NCBI RefSeq assembly: GCF_024704725.1
Contig: NZ_JALIQS010000003.1
Coordinates: 868,001-932,000, forward strand
Direction of reading: 5' to 3'
Length of the DNA stretch: 64,000 nt
From: Shinella sp. CPCC 101442
GTDB taxonomy: Bacteria > Pseudomonadota > Alphaproteobacteria > Rhizobiales > Rhizobiaceae
The translations under genes and the position numbers were made by a program. Under the pieces are notes generated by a model. The model was not told where the DNA came from. It worked only from the letters and a program-made list of their open reading frames with translations, and ran no database searches. Below, in pieces: positions 26,369-35,612 of this stretch. The stretch's first letter is position 1; each line of letters begins with the position of its first letter.

Positions 26369-28012
26369 TCACAGCCGCACGCACGCCATATCCAACCCAT
26401 CGAGCTCGATCGCCCCGTTCTTCAGCTTGGCGCCAAAGCCCGGCACCGGTAGCGGCTCTCCGAGCTTCAGCGATTTTGGCGGCACGAACTCCGCCTTTTC
26501 CCGCGTCAGGTTGAAGACGAAGAGCAGCTTTTCGCCGCCTTTTTCGCGCGTGAAGGCGAGGATGTCCTGATTGGAATTCACGAAGGACATGTCGCCGTCG
26601 TGCAGGGCCTCGTGGCCCTTCCGGAAGGCAATCGTCGCACGGTAGTGGTTGAGCACGGAGCCCGCGATCCTTTCCTGCGTATCGACGGCATGGCGGGCAT
26701 GGTCCTCCGGCACCGGCAGCCAGGGTTTGCCCGTGCTGAAGCCGGCATGGGCATCGCCATGCTGCCAGGGCATCGGCGTGCGGCACCCGTCACGCCCCTT
26801 GAAGGCGGGCCAGAAGCGGATGCCGTAGGGATCGCGCAGGTCCTCGAAAGCGAGGTCCGCTTCGGTCAGGCCGAGCTCTTCACCCTGGTAGAGGCAGATC
26901 GAGCCACGCAGCGTCGAGAGCAGCGTGACGGCGAGCTTGGCAACGCGCTCGCGCTCTTCCGGCACCCGGATGAAACGGCTGACATGACGGTTCACATCGT
27001 GGTTGGAAAACGCCCAGCAGACCCAGCCATCCGTCACCGCACGCTGGAAGCTCTGTACGCACTTGCGCACATGCTCGGCGGTAAAATCGGGCCCGAGCAA
27101 GTCGAAAGTATAGCACATGTTGAGCTTGTCGCCGCCACCGGTATACTCGGCCACCGTCTTCAGCGAACGGGCGCCGTCGCCCACCTCGCCGACCGTCATG
27201 CGCCCCTCGTATTCATCCAGCAACGCCCGGAACCGCTTGAGGAAGGCGACGTTTTCCGGCTGCGTCTTGTCGTAGCGATGCGTCTGCATCCCGTACGGGT
27301 TCACGTCGGGCGCATCGAGACCGATGCCATCGGGATCGGGCTCATGGGGCGGGTTGTCGCGCAGCTTCTTGTCGTGGAAATAGAAGTTGACCGTGTCGAG
27401 GCGGAAGCCATCCACGCCGCGGTCGAGCCAGAAGCGCACGGTCTTCAAAAGCGCGTCCTGCACATCCGGGTTGTGGAAATTGAGGTCCGGCTGCGAGATC
27501 AGGAAATTGTGCATGTAATATTGCTTGCGCACGCCGTCCCATTCCCAGCCGGGGCCGCCGAAGATCGACAGCCAGTTGTTGGGCGCCGTGCCGTCCGGCT
27601 TCGGATCAGCCCAGACATACCAGTCCGATTTGGGGTTGGAGCGGCTGGAACGGCTTTCGACGAACCAGGGGTGCTGGTCAGAGGTGTGGGAAATCACCTG
27701 GTCGATGATGATCTTGATGCCGAGCCGATGGGCTTCCGCCAGCATCGCATCGAAATCGGCGAGCGTGCCGAACATCGGATCGACGTCGCAGTAATCGGAC
27801 ACGTCATACCCCATGTCGCCCATCGGCGACTTGAAGAAGGGCGAAAGCCAGATGGCATCGACGCCGAGCGAGGCGATATGTCCAAGCCGCCTGGTGATGC
27901 CCCTGAGATCCCCTATGCCATCACCGGTCGTGTCCTGAAAGGAACGCGGATAGACCTGGTAGATGACCGCGCCGCGCCACCAGTCGTCGACTTTCTTAGG
28001 GGACTTCGCCAT
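26369..28012 (-). CDS. aglA: Alpha-glucosidase, GH13
   Basis: A 547-residue GH13 enzyme, cytosolic, cleaving maltose, trehalose or sucrose-type alpha-glucosides. Barrel motifs: DQVISHTSDQHPWF, nucleophile Asp in DGFRLDTVNF, acid/base Glu in MTVGEVGD, and FSNHDVNR. Length and sequence are like rhizobial AglA (about 550 residues). GGAAGAC precedes the ATG at 28012; the reading frame extends far upstream without similarity and was trimmed. No agl transporter genes lie next to it, unlike the S. meliloti agl operon. Confidence 0.93.
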   Translation of the reverse strand: MAKSPKKVDDWWRGAVIYQVYPRSFQDTTGDGIGDLRGITRRLGHIASLGVDAIWLSPFFKSPMGDMGYDVSDYCDVDPMFGTLADFDAMLAEAHRLGIKIIIDQVISHTSDQHPWFVESRSSRSNPKSDWYVWADPKPDGTAPNNWLSIFGGPGWEWDGVRKQYYMHNFLISQPDLNFHNPDVQDALLKTVRFWLDRGVDGFRLDTVNFYFHDKKLRDNPPHEPDPDGIGLDAPDVNPYGMQTHRYDKTQPENVAFLKRFRALLDEYEGRMTVGEVGDGARSLKTVAEYTGGGDKLNMCYTFDLLGPDFTAEHVRKCVQSFQRAVTDGWVCWAFSNHDVNRHVSRFIRVPEERERVAKLAVTLLSTLRGSICLYQGEELGLTEADLAFEDLRDPYGIRFWPAFKGRDGCRTPMPWQHGDAHAGFSTGKPWLPVPEDHARHAVDTQERIAGSVLNHYRATIAFRKGHEALHDGDMSFVNSNQDILAFTREKGGEKLLFVFNLTREKAEFVPPKSLKLGEPLPVPGFGAKLKNGAIELDGLDMACVRL

Positions 28013-28162
28013 GTCTTCCTGCTCCGTTTTCCGATGCGTCTCGCCAAGATGTAACGCGGGGCCAGAGGGGCGTAAACGGCAAGTGTCCCGATTTTTCAAA
28101 GGTTGACGAAGCGACCCCGGGTCTGAATGATGCCGGCAAATTCCATAGAGAAGGTTGACCGT

Positions 28163-29167
28163 ATGACCGATGACGTCACGCTTTCCCGCGCAGAGGCAAT
28201 CGATCTGGCCAGAACAGCGCTCGTGCGCGTCGGCATGGTCGAGGGCGCGGCATCCGCGCTCGCCCGCGCGGTGGTCGATGCCGAATCGGTCGGGAAAAGC
28301 ACAACAGGGTTCGCGCATCTGACGGACTATCTGCGTGGTGTCATCGACGGGCGCATCGACGGGCGAGCCGAACCGCAGATCACCTCTCCGGTGCCCGCCA
28401 TCACGAAATGTGACGCCATGGGCGGCATCTCGCAGTACGGCTTCGACATTGCCTGCGAGGAACTGGCCACCAAGGCCAAGGCGCTCGGCGTTTCCATATT
28501 CACCTCGCACAACAGCTACACGACGGGAGAACTCGGCTGGTATGTCGCCCGGCTTGCAGAACAAGGCCTCGTGGCACTGGCCGCGACGAACGGGCCGGCG
28601 CTCCTGGCGGGAGCAGGCAGTACGCAGCCCGTCTACTGCACCAATCCGCTCGCATTCGCCGCCCCGCTCGAAGACGGGCGACTCGTGCTGATCGACCAGG
28701 CCTCCAGCGCCACCGCCTTCGTGAACATACGCCAGGCGGCCGCCCGCGGCGAGACGATCCCCGACAGCTGGGCACTCGACCAGGACGGCAAGCCGACCAC
28801 TGATCCTTTCGCCGCCATGCAGGGGGCGCTGCTCGCCTTCGGCGGCGCGCGTGGCGCCAACATCGCCCTTATGGTGGAAGTTCTGGCCGGTGGCCTCACC
28901 GGCGCCAACTGGTCGCTCGATGCCCCGGATTTCCAGGCGGGCGATACGTCGCCGGGCGCAGGCCTCTTCGTGCTCGCGCTGGCACCGCAGTTGCTGGCGG
29001 ATGATTTCCCGGCACGGCTTGCGCGACAGGTCGAACGCCTTTCGGGCGGCTACGGCGTGTATATTCCCGGTCTCGACCGCGTTGCCAGACAACGCGCGGC
29101 GGAAAGCGCCGGCATCGTCTTGCCCCGCCAACTCTTTGACAGTATTTCCTCTTTCCGGCGGAATTAG
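28163..29167 (+). CDS. Ldh2/malate-lactate dehydrogenase-type oxidoreductase
   Basis: A 334-residue NAD(P)-dependent enzyme of the Ldh2/YlbC/DpkA family (SRAEAIDLARTALVRVGM, GFAHLTDYLRGVIDG, ISQYGFDIACEELATKAKALGV, GQYTT-like SHNSYTTGELGWYV). Members reduce 2-oxo acids, ureidoglycolate or delta-1-piperideine-2-carboxylate; the substrate here is not evident. ATG 28163 has GAGAAGG upstream. Followed 16 bp later by a KDG kinase, so a role in sugar-acid catabolism is plausible. Confidence 0.85.
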   Translation: MTDDVTLSRAEAIDLARTALVRVGMVEGAASALARAVVDAESVGKSTTGFAHLTDYLRGVIDGRIDGRAEPQITSPVPAITKCDAMGGISQYGFDIACEELATKAKALGVSIFTSHNSYTTGELGWYVARLAEQGLVALAATNGPALLAGAGSTQPVYCTNPLAFAAPLEDGRLVLIDQASSATAFVNIRQAAARGETIPDSWALDQDGKPTTDPFAAMQGALLAFGGARGANIALMVEVLAGGLTGANWSLDAPDFQAGDTSPGAGLFVLALAPQLLADDFPARLARQVERLSGGYGVYIPGLDRVARQRAAESAGIVLPRQLFDSISSFRRN

Positions 29168-29183
29168 CCGGGGGGATTTCAAC

Positions 29184-30101
29184 ATGGCAGGACGACTGCT
29201 CTCGATCGGCGAGTGCATGGTGGAACTGATGCAGGCCGAGGGTGGCCTGATGCGCAAGAGTTTCGCCGGCGACACGTTCAATACCGCCTACTATGCCCGC
29301 CAATACCTGCCGGCCGAGTGGAGCGTCGATTACTGCTCCGCCGTCGGCACCGACAAGATTTCCGAGGAAATGCGCGCCTTCATCGCCGGCCATGGCGTCG
29401 GCACGGACACGATCGCCCGCATCGAGGGCCGCTCGCCGGGCCTCTACATGATCCATCTTGATCATGGCGAACGCAGCTTCTCCTACTGGCGTTCCGCTTC
29501 CGCCGCCAAACTGCTGGCGCGTGATGGCGACCGGCTGCGCGCCGCCATGGAGGCCTCCGATATCATCGTCTTTTCCGGCATCACGCTGGCCATCCTGCCG
29601 ACCGAAGACGTCGACACGCTGCTTGCAGAGCTGCGCCGCGCGAAAGCCGCCGGAAAACGTGTCGTCTTCGATCCGAACATCCGCCCACGCCTCTGGGACG
29701 ATGCGGCGTATATGCGCGCGACGATCACTGAAGGCGCGCGCGCTGCGAGCCTCGTCATGCCGAGTCTCGACGACGAGACCACGCATTTCGGTGATGCCTC
29801 GCTGGAGGAAACGATTGCCCGCTACCGTGCACTCGGCGTCGATGGCCTGGTGGTGAAGGATGGCGAAAAGGGCGCGACACTCGTCTTCGGCGACGAGCGC
29901 AGCCATGTGCCCTCGGCCAGGGTCGAGACGATCGTCGATACGACCAGCGCCGGCGACAGCTTCAACGGTGCCTTTCTCGCACGCCTGGCAACGGGTGGCA
30001 GTCCGCAAGAGGCCGCCCGCTTTGCCGCGAACGTCGCCGCCGCCGTCATCCAGCATCACGGCGCGCTGGTGGCGAAGGACAAACTGCCCGACGGCGATTG
30101 A
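29184..30101 (+). CDS. kdgK: 2-keto-3-deoxygluconate kinase
   Basis: A 305-residue PfkB-family sugar kinase. LLSIGECMVELMQ at the N-terminus, GDTFNTAYYARQYLP substrate region, and the anion-hole/catalytic site DTTSAGDSFNGAFLARLA (catalytic Asp in AGDS) are typical KdgK. It would phosphorylate KDG to KDPG. GGGGGGA precedes the ATG at 29184. Probable operon with the Ldh2-type gene; no KDPG aldolase nearby. Confidence 0.88.
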   Translation: MAGRLLSIGECMVELMQAEGGLMRKSFAGDTFNTAYYARQYLPAEWSVDYCSAVGTDKISEEMRAFIAGHGVGTDTIARIEGRSPGLYMIHLDHGERSFSYWRSASAAKLLARDGDRLRAAMEASDIIVFSGITLAILPTEDVDTLLAELRRAKAAGKRVVFDPNIRPRLWDDAAYMRATITEGARAASLVMPSLDDETTHFGDASLEETIARYRALGVDGLVVKDGEKGATLVFGDERSHVPSARVETIVDTTSAGDSFNGAFLARLATGGSPQEAARFAANVAAAVIQHHGALVAKDKLPDGD

Positions 30102-30122
30102 TCGGATCGGCACCAAAATCGA

Positions 30123-30146
30123 GCGCCCGCGCACCGACGCGGGCGC
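30123..30146 (+). terminator. Hairpin after kdgK
   Basis: gcgcccgcg (30123-30131) and cgcgggcgc (30138-30146) form a perfect 9-bp stem with a six-base loop, 21 nt after the kdgK stop. The following sequence lacks a clear T-run, so its terminator strength is uncertain. Confidence 0.55.
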
Positions 30147-30195
30147 AGATCCATCCTAATCTTTGCCTGCCTCCTATCGAAGACAGGAAAGATCC

Positions 30196-30747
30196 ATGCC
30201 CACACCCCATCTCTTCGCGGCCCTTGCCGCCGCCCTCTCCCTTTGCCCGCTCACCGTCAACGCCGCCGATTTTGCCGTCACCAGCGAGGCCTTCGCCTCC
30301 GGCACGGTGCAACCCGCGCAGTTCTCCGACATCATGGGCTGCACCGGCGAAAACCTCTCGCCCGATATCCACTGGTCGAACGCACCCGAGGGCACCAAGA
30401 GCTTTGTCGTCACGATCTATGACAAGGATGCACCGACGGGCTCCGGCTGGTGGCATTGGGTTGTGGTGGATCTGCCCGCAGACGCGACCTCGCTCGCGGC
30501 CGGCACAGGCCGCGGCAAGGCGGCATTGCCCGACGGCGCGCGCATGACGCCGACGGATATGGGCGAACCCGGCTTCCTCGGCGCCTGCCCGCCTGAGGGG
30601 CCCGAACATGACTATACGATCACCGTGAAGGCACTCGGCATCGACAAGCTGCCAGTGCCGGACAACGCAACGCCCGCCATGGTCGGCTTCGTCAGCAACA
30701 TGAACGCGCTCGCCACAGCAACGATCTCGGCGAAGGGCAAGCGCTGA
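30196..30747 (+). CDS. YbhB/YbcL-type phosphatidylethanolamine-binding protein, exported
   Basis: A 183-residue PEBP/RKIP-like protein. Signal peptide ending TVNAAD, then the family motifs FSDIMGCTGENLSPDIHW, VVTIYDKDAPTGSGWWHWVVVDLP and GPEHDYTITVKAL. The exported family has unknown ligands. AGGAAAG precedes the ATG at 30196. Upstream hairpin at 30123 separates it from kdgK. Confidence 0.9.
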   Translation: MPTPHLFAALAAALSLCPLTVNAADFAVTSEAFASGTVQPAQFSDIMGCTGENLSPDIHWSNAPEGTKSFVVTIYDKDAPTGSGWWHWVVVDLPADATSLAAGTGRGKAALPDGARMTPTDMGEPGFLGACPPEGPEHDYTITVKALGIDKLPVPDNATPAMVGFVSNMNALATATISAKGKR

Positions 30748-30803
30748 CCGCAAATGCCTTGTCCGGGCCTGTCGAGAAAGGATAGGCTCGGGCGAGACAG
30801 TGG

Positions 30804-31670
30804 ATGGACCGCATGAACATCGCCATACGCCCCGAAATCGGCGCCTCGGCCCGCATCGTACAGTACAACCGTCTGCGCTATGCCAACATCACCATCACCA
30901 GGCCCGTCCTCATTCTGGTCGAGGGCGGCACCAAGATATTGCGCCGTGGTGACGAGGAATGGGTGGTGCCGGCCGGGGGATGCGTCGCGCTTGCGCAGGG
31001 CGAGGTGTTCGACGTGATCAACGCCGCCGATGGCGCCGGCCTTTACGAAGCGCGCTGGATCGCCTTCGAGCCCGACACCGTCGCCGCCTTTGCCACCCAT
31101 CCGGGTAAGGGCGTCCCGTTCGAGCGCGCCTTCATTGTCCAAGGCCCGCATCTGGGCTTCCATCGTGCTTTTGCCGACTGCACGCAGGCGATCGTCGAAC
31201 CCGGCAGCATTCCCGATGAAATCGCGCGCCATCGGCTCGGCGAACTGCTGCTCTGGCTCGATCTTGCCGGCGGACGTTTCGCCGCCCCGCGGCCCGCAAG
31301 CTTCAGCGCGCGTGTGCGCGACCTCTTCACCGCCAATCCCCATGCCGCCTGGACGAGCGCGCATCTTTGCGCCTCGCTTGGTGTCAGCGAGGCGACGCTA
31401 AGGCGCAAACTGGCCGCGGAAAAGTGGTCGTTCCAGACGTTGTTGATCGATGTGCGCATGTCGATTGCCATGCAGCTTTTGCAATCCACCGACCTGTCGA
31501 TGCTGCGCGTCGCCGAAGCGATCGGCTACCAATCGCAATCACGTTTTGCCGCACGGTTTCGCGCGCGCTTCGGCTTTGCACCGAGCGCGATCCGCGGGCA
31601 CATCAGGCCAGATCCCGAGATCAGCGCTTCTTCTTCGCCTTCGAAGCAAACGGGTTATCCGCAGCCTTGA
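30804..31670 (+). CDS. AraC-family transcriptional regulator
   Basis: A 288-residue regulator: cupin-like N-terminal half ([36 protein letters not shown]) and a C-terminal double helix-turn-helix ([69 protein letters not shown]). Effector unknown. ATG 30804 or 30813 could start it; neither has a strong ribosome-binding site. The last ~16 codons overlap the 3' end of der, which lies on the other strand. Confidence 0.88.
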   Translation: MDRMNIAIRPEIGASARIVQYNRLRYANITITRPVLILVEGGTKILRRGDEEWVVPAGGCVALAQGEVFDVINAADGAGLYEARWIAFEPDTVAAFATHPGKGVPFERAFIVQGPHLGFHRAFADCTQAIVEPGSIPDEIARHRLGELLLWLDLAGGRFAAPRPASFSARVRDLFTANPHAAWTSAHLCASLGVSEATLRRKLAAEKWSFQTLLIDVRMSIAMQLLQSTDLSMLRVAEAIGYQSQSRFAARFRARFGFAPSAIRGHIRPDPEISASSSPSKQTGYPQP

Positions 31671-33054
31671 AGTGGATACGGATCGGTACGCCCGGCAGGT
31701 TGAAGTCGTTGCGCAGGCCGTTCGTGAGGTAGCGGATATAGGATTCCGGCAGCGCATCCGGGCGCGTACAGGATATCATGAAGCCCGGCGGACGGGCCTT
31801 CACCTGCGTCATGTATTTCAGCTTCAGGCGGCGGCCGGAAACGGCCGGTGGCGGATGCTGCGTCTGCTGCGCATCCAGCCAGCGGTTGAGCTTGGCGGTG
31901 GAGATGCGGCGGTTCCAGGTGCGGTCCGTTTCGATCACGGCCTGCATCAGCTTGTCGAGGCCACGGCCCGTCTGACCGGAGACCGGCACGGCGCGGATGC
32001 CGCGCGCCTGCGGCAGCAGGCGGTCGGTCTTTTCGCGCAGGTCGGCAAGCACCGCCTGCGGATCGTCGATGAGGTCCCACTTGTTGAAGGCGAGAACGGC
32101 GGCGCGGCCTTCGCGCAGCACGAAATCGACGATCTGCAAATCCTGCTTCTCGAAGGGGATCGTCGCATCGAATATGATGACGACGGTCTCGGCAAAGCGG
32201 ATGGCGCGCAGGCCGTCGGCGACGGAAAGCTTTTCCAGCTTCTCCTGCACCCTGGCCTTGCGCCGCATGCCGGCCGTGTCGAACATTTTGATCGTGCGAC
32301 CTTTCCAATCCCATTCCACAGAGATTGAATCGCGCGTGATACCGGCTTCCGGGCCGGTCAGAAGACGATCTTCACCGAGGAAACGGTTGATCAGCGTGGA
32401 CTTTCCGGCATTCGGGCGGCCGACGATGGCGACGCGCAGCGGCTTCGTCTCGTCATATTCCGGCTCGTAGTCGTCGTCCTTCTCCAGGCCTTCGGCAGCG
32501 GCCTCGGCGCGCAGATCGACATCGGTGACGGCCTCGTCCTCTTCGGGATAGGCGCGCTCCTCCCCGATCGCCGCGACGATGGCATCGCGCAAATCAAGCA
32601 TGCCCTGGCCGTGCTCGGCGGAGATCGCAGTCGGTTCGCCGAGGCCAAGCGTGTAGGAATCGTAGAAACCACCGTCCGAGCCGCGCGCTTCCGACTTGTT
32701 GGCGACGAGCACAACGGGCTTGCCCTTGCGGCGCAGCATGTCGGCAAGCGCGGTATCGACCGGTGTCAGGCCCGTCTTGGCATCGACCACGAAAAGCGAC
32801 AGGTCCGCCTCGTCGATCGCCGCTTCCGTCTGGGCGCGCATGCGACCCTGCAGCGTCTCGGGCGCGGCCTCTTCGAGACCGGCCGTGTCGATGATGCGGA
32901 ATTTCAGGTCGATCAGGCGCGCATCGCCGGGGCGGCGGTCGCGGGTGACGCCGGGCGTGTCGTCGACGAGCGCAAGCTTCTTGCCCACGAGCCTGTTGAA
33001 CAGGGTGGACTTGCCGACATTGGGGCGTCCGACAATGGCGACGGTGAAGCTCAT
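31621..33054 (-). CDS. der: Ribosome-associated GTPase Der (EngA)
   Basis: Essential 50S assembly GTPase, 477 residues. Two tandem G domains: G1 loops GRPNVGKST (near residue 9) and GRPNAGKST (near residue 211), with G3 DTAGLEE and DTAGMRR, and G4 NKSE and NKWD. A C-terminal KH-like domain follows. ATG 33054. Preceded 38 bp upstream by a YfgM-like TPR gene, the same neighbourhood as yfgM-bamB-der in E. coli, but bamB is absent here. Confidence 0.97.
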   Translation of the reverse strand: MSFTVAIVGRPNVGKSTLFNRLVGKKLALVDDTPGVTRDRRPGDARLIDLKFRIIDTAGLEEAAPETLQGRMRAQTEAAIDEADLSLFVVDAKTGLTPVDTALADMLRRKGKPVVLVANKSEARGSDGGFYDSYTLGLGEPTAISAEHGQGMLDLRDAIVAAIGEERAYPEEDEAVTDVDLRAEAAAEGLEKDDDYEPEYDETKPLRVAIVGRPNAGKSTLINRFLGEDRLLTGPEAGITRDSISVEWDWKGRTIKMFDTAGMRRKARVQEKLEKLSVADGLRAIRFAETVVIIFDATIPFEKQDLQIVDFVLREGRAAVLAFNKWDLIDDPQAVLADLREKTDRLLPQARGIRAVPVSGQTGRGLDKLMQAVIETDRTWNRRISTAKLNRWLDAQQTQHPPPAVSGRRLKLKYMTQVKARPPGFMISCTRPDALPESYIRYLTNGLRNDFNLPGVPIRIHFKAADNPFASKAKKKR

Positions 33055-33092
33055 AGTGTTGTTCCGTTTCGTGACCGGCGAAAAGGCCGGCT

Positions 33093-33764
33093 TCAGGAGG
33101 ACAGCTTGCCGCTTGCCGAAATCAGGTCAAGCAGCATCTGCGCGCGGTTGGCGACATTACGCGGGCTTTCGCTGTCGTTGATGATTGCGTCGAACCATTC
33201 CTTGGCGCGGGCATAGTCCTCGTGCTTGTAGGCGGAGAGGCCCAGAACCTCGCGGGCGGAGTGGCGCAGCGCGCTCTGCGGCGTGGCGAGCTGTTCGACT
33301 TCGGCAGAGACCTGCTCATAGGTGCCGGTATCGACCAGCAGATAGGCGGCGCGAAGGCGCGCGGCATCGCGCACCGCTTCCGGCACCGAACTGTCCTTGG
33401 CGATTGCCGAGAACGCGTTGACGGCGCCCTGTGTATCCGTCGCGGCAAGCAGCGAGGCCGAGCGCATGCGCGCAAGCACAGGATAGGCGCCAAAGCCGTC
33501 CTTCTCGAGCGCGGTGAGCGCTGCGAGCGCCTCATCGTTCTTGCCTTCGCGGGCGAGCGTCAGCGCGGCAAGGAAATTGTCGCCGGCAGCGGATGCTTCG
33601 CTGTCGCGCCAGTATTCGTAGCCTACCTTGCCGATCGTGCCGAGAACGACGAGGACGGCGGCGGCGATGAGGATGCGGCCAAAACGCTTCCAGACCAGAC
33701 GCATCTGATCGGAGCGCAGTTCCTCGTTCACCTCACGGATAAAGCTGTCGTCCTGATTTACCAT
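33093..33764 (-). CDS. YfgM-like TPR membrane protein
   Basis: A 223-residue protein with a single TM helix ([20 protein letters not shown], about residues 29-48) and a periplasmic TPR-like domain ([33 protein letters not shown]). Resembles the YfgM/TPR_21 (DUF2133) family, an ancillary SecYEG-associated chaperone in E. coli. Begins [20 protein letters not shown] and lies upstream of der on the same strand. Confidence 0.85.
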   Translation of the reverse strand: MVNQDDSFIREVNEELRSDQMRLVWKRFGRILIAAAVLVVLGTIGKVGYEYWRDSEASAAGDNFLAALTLAREGKNDEALAALTALEKDGFGAYPVLARMRSASLLAATDTQGAVNAFSAIAKDSSVPEAVRDAARLRAAYLLVDTGTYEQVSAEVEQLATPQSALRHSAREVLGLSAYKHEDYARAKEWFDAIINDSESPRNVANRAQMLLDLISASGKLSS

Positions 33765-33866
33765 TCCCTGCCCGGCTCTTGCTGACGATTGGAGTTCGCG
33801 CCTTCTACCCCATTTTCACGGCGTTGTAAGGGGGCAGGCGCGAAAAGCCCGGGGATCAGGAGGCGA

Positions 33867-34460
33867 TCAGGGCAATGGAGCGACGCCGATCACCAATTCG
33901 TGCAGCTTGAGGACGATCACCGCATAGAGCGCGAGGCCAGCAACGGCGGCAATCAGGTCGTACTTCGCCGAGACGAAAACCGGCAGCTTCGTCTCGCCCG
34001 CCGCAATGCGCTTCTTCAGCGTGATGCGCAGGATGACGGCCCAGGCGAGGATCGCCACGAACAGCAGCACCGAATAGCTCTCGCCATTCGCCAGGAGATG
34101 AGCGAGCGCCCAGATCTTGATGGCGACGAGGATCGGGAACTTCAGCTTCGTACGGATGTGGCCGGCCGGGAGGAAGCCGGCGACGAGACAGATCGAGGCG
34201 ACCAGCATCAGCGTAAGCGCGATATGCGCCATGAAGGTCGGCGGCGTATAGACCGCGAACACGCCAGCCCCGCCATTCGCCCGCGCATCGACGAAGCCAT
34301 AGGCGATGAGCGCGAGGCTCAGCAGCGAGAGGATGCCATGCACCGCCATCCAGCCCGGCTTGCCGAGCGCTGCGATGCCGGCATTGCGCAAGCCCGGCGC
34401 GACAGGGCGCAAGAGATGGGTGACGATGAAGAGAACGAGACCGGCGATAAGCAACGTCAT
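33867..34460 (-). CDS. NnrU family membrane protein
   Basis: A 197-residue protein with about six hydrophobic segments. Family marks include FIVTHLLRPVAPGLR at the start, GKPGWMAVHGILSLLSLALIAYG, and KIWALAHLLANG. NnrU is named from a nitric-oxide-metabolism cluster in Rhodobacter, but homologues, related to isoprenoid desaturase-type ORFs, are often outside it. No denitrification genes are nearby. Function here unknown. Confidence 0.85.
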   Translation of the reverse strand: MTLLIAGLVLFIVTHLLRPVAPGLRNAGIAALGKPGWMAVHGILSLLSLALIAYGFVDARANGGAGVFAVYTPPTFMAHIALTLMLVASICLVAGFLPAGHIRTKLKFPILVAIKIWALAHLLANGESYSVLLFVAILAWAVILRITLKKRIAAGETKLPVFVSAKYDLIAAVAGLALYAVIVLKLHELVIGVAPLP

Positions 34461-34601
34461 GGAAATGTCCCTTGAATAAAAGCCGGCCCGATAGCCGTTT
34501 CCCTTTGGAATAGCCTTCGCGGCGCCATAATTCCAGTCCGATCAAAGGATTGCCGCATTCCGAAACGATGACAGACCCTTTGCAAATTGTCGCGGGTAGC
34601 C

Positions 34602-35603
34602 ATGTTGTCTCGATTTCTCCTCCTCTCCCTTGCCGCAGCCCTCGCCGCGAGCCCGGTTCTTGCCAAGGACGACGCGATCGAACCGGCCAGACGCAAGCAG
34701 CTCGTCATCGTTTCGTTCGACGGCGCGCATGACAACCTGCTGTGGGAGAAGAGCCGCGCCATGGCCAGGCGCACCGGCGCGCATTTCACCTACTTCCTCT
34801 CCTGCACCTTCCTCTTTCCGAAGGCGGAGCGTGCGCAATACCAGGCCCCGCATGAAAAGCGCGGCCGCTCCAATGTCGGCTTTGCACCCGACAAGGAGGA
34901 CACGATCCTGCGACTGGGTGAAATCTGGCTGGCGAAGCTGGAGGGCCACGATATCGGCAGCCATGCCTGCGGTCATTTCGATGGCGGCAAGTGGAGCGCG
35001 GAGGACTGGAAGGACGAATTCACCTTCTTCCAGCAGGCCCTGAAGACGGCGTGGCAGAATGCCGGCGTCGGCGAACGGGAACCCGCCGGCTGGCAGGACT
35101 TCGCCAGCAAGGACATCAAGGGGTTTCGAGCGCCCTATCTCTCGGCGGGCAGCGGACTGGTCAAGGCATTGGAGGCGAGCGGTTTTTCCTATGACGCCAG
35201 CCTCGTGACCAAGGGGCCGGCCATGCCCGTCGCAAGCGGAGAGATCCAGCGCTTCGGCCTGCCGCTCATTCCCGAAGGCGCGGCACAGCGTCCGGTCATC
35301 GCGATGGACTACAATCTCTATGTCCGCCATTCCAAGGGCAAGGAGAACCCGGCAAGGAGCGCCGCTTTCGAGGAGAGCACGCTTGCAGCCTATCGCGCTG
35401 CCTTCGCAAAGCAGTATGCCGGCGAGCGCATCCCGCTCCAGCTCGGCTTCCATTTCGTGGAGATGAATGCCGGCGCCTATTGGCGGGCGCTGGACACGTT
35501 CCTGACGGAGACCTGCGGCAGGAGCGATGTCGCCTGCGTGAGTTACGCCGAGGCGATCGACATTCTCGCCAAGGAAAAGAAGGCGGCCGGAGCCGCCCTC
35601 TGA
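34602..35603 (+). CDS. Exported polysaccharide deacetylase-like protein
   Basis: A 333-residue CE4-like protein with a signal peptide ending SPVLAK, then KQLVIVSFDGAHDN (catalytic Asp position), HDIGSHACGHFDG (metal-binding His pair) and RAPYLSAG, each a NodB-homology motif. It would deacetylate an envelope or external polysaccharide, substrate unknown. ATG 34602 is preferred to TTG 34587, which would extend the signal peptide. Its stop is 9 bp from the convergent bacA stop. Confidence 0.85.
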   Translation: MLSRFLLLSLAAALAASPVLAKDDAIEPARRKQLVIVSFDGAHDNLLWEKSRAMARRTGAHFTYFLSCTFLFPKAERAQYQAPHEKRGRSNVGFAPDKEDTILRLGEIWLAKLEGHDIGSHACGHFDGGKWSAEDWKDEFTFFQQALKTAWQNAGVGEREPAGWQDFASKDIKGFRAPYLSAGSGLVKALEASGFSYDASLVTKGPAMPVASGEIQRFGLPLIPEGAAQRPVIAMDYNLYVRHSKGKENPARSAAFEESTLAAYRAAFAKQYAGERIPLQLGFHFVEMNAGAYWRALDTFLTETCGRSDVACVSYAEAIDILAKEKKAAGAAL

Positions 35604-35612
35604 TTTCGAGAT

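Noticed and set aside
26600-28054. 484-codon plus-strand frame opposite aglA
   Set aside because: Antisense to a gene with intact GH13 catalytic motifs; composition is that of a mirror frame.
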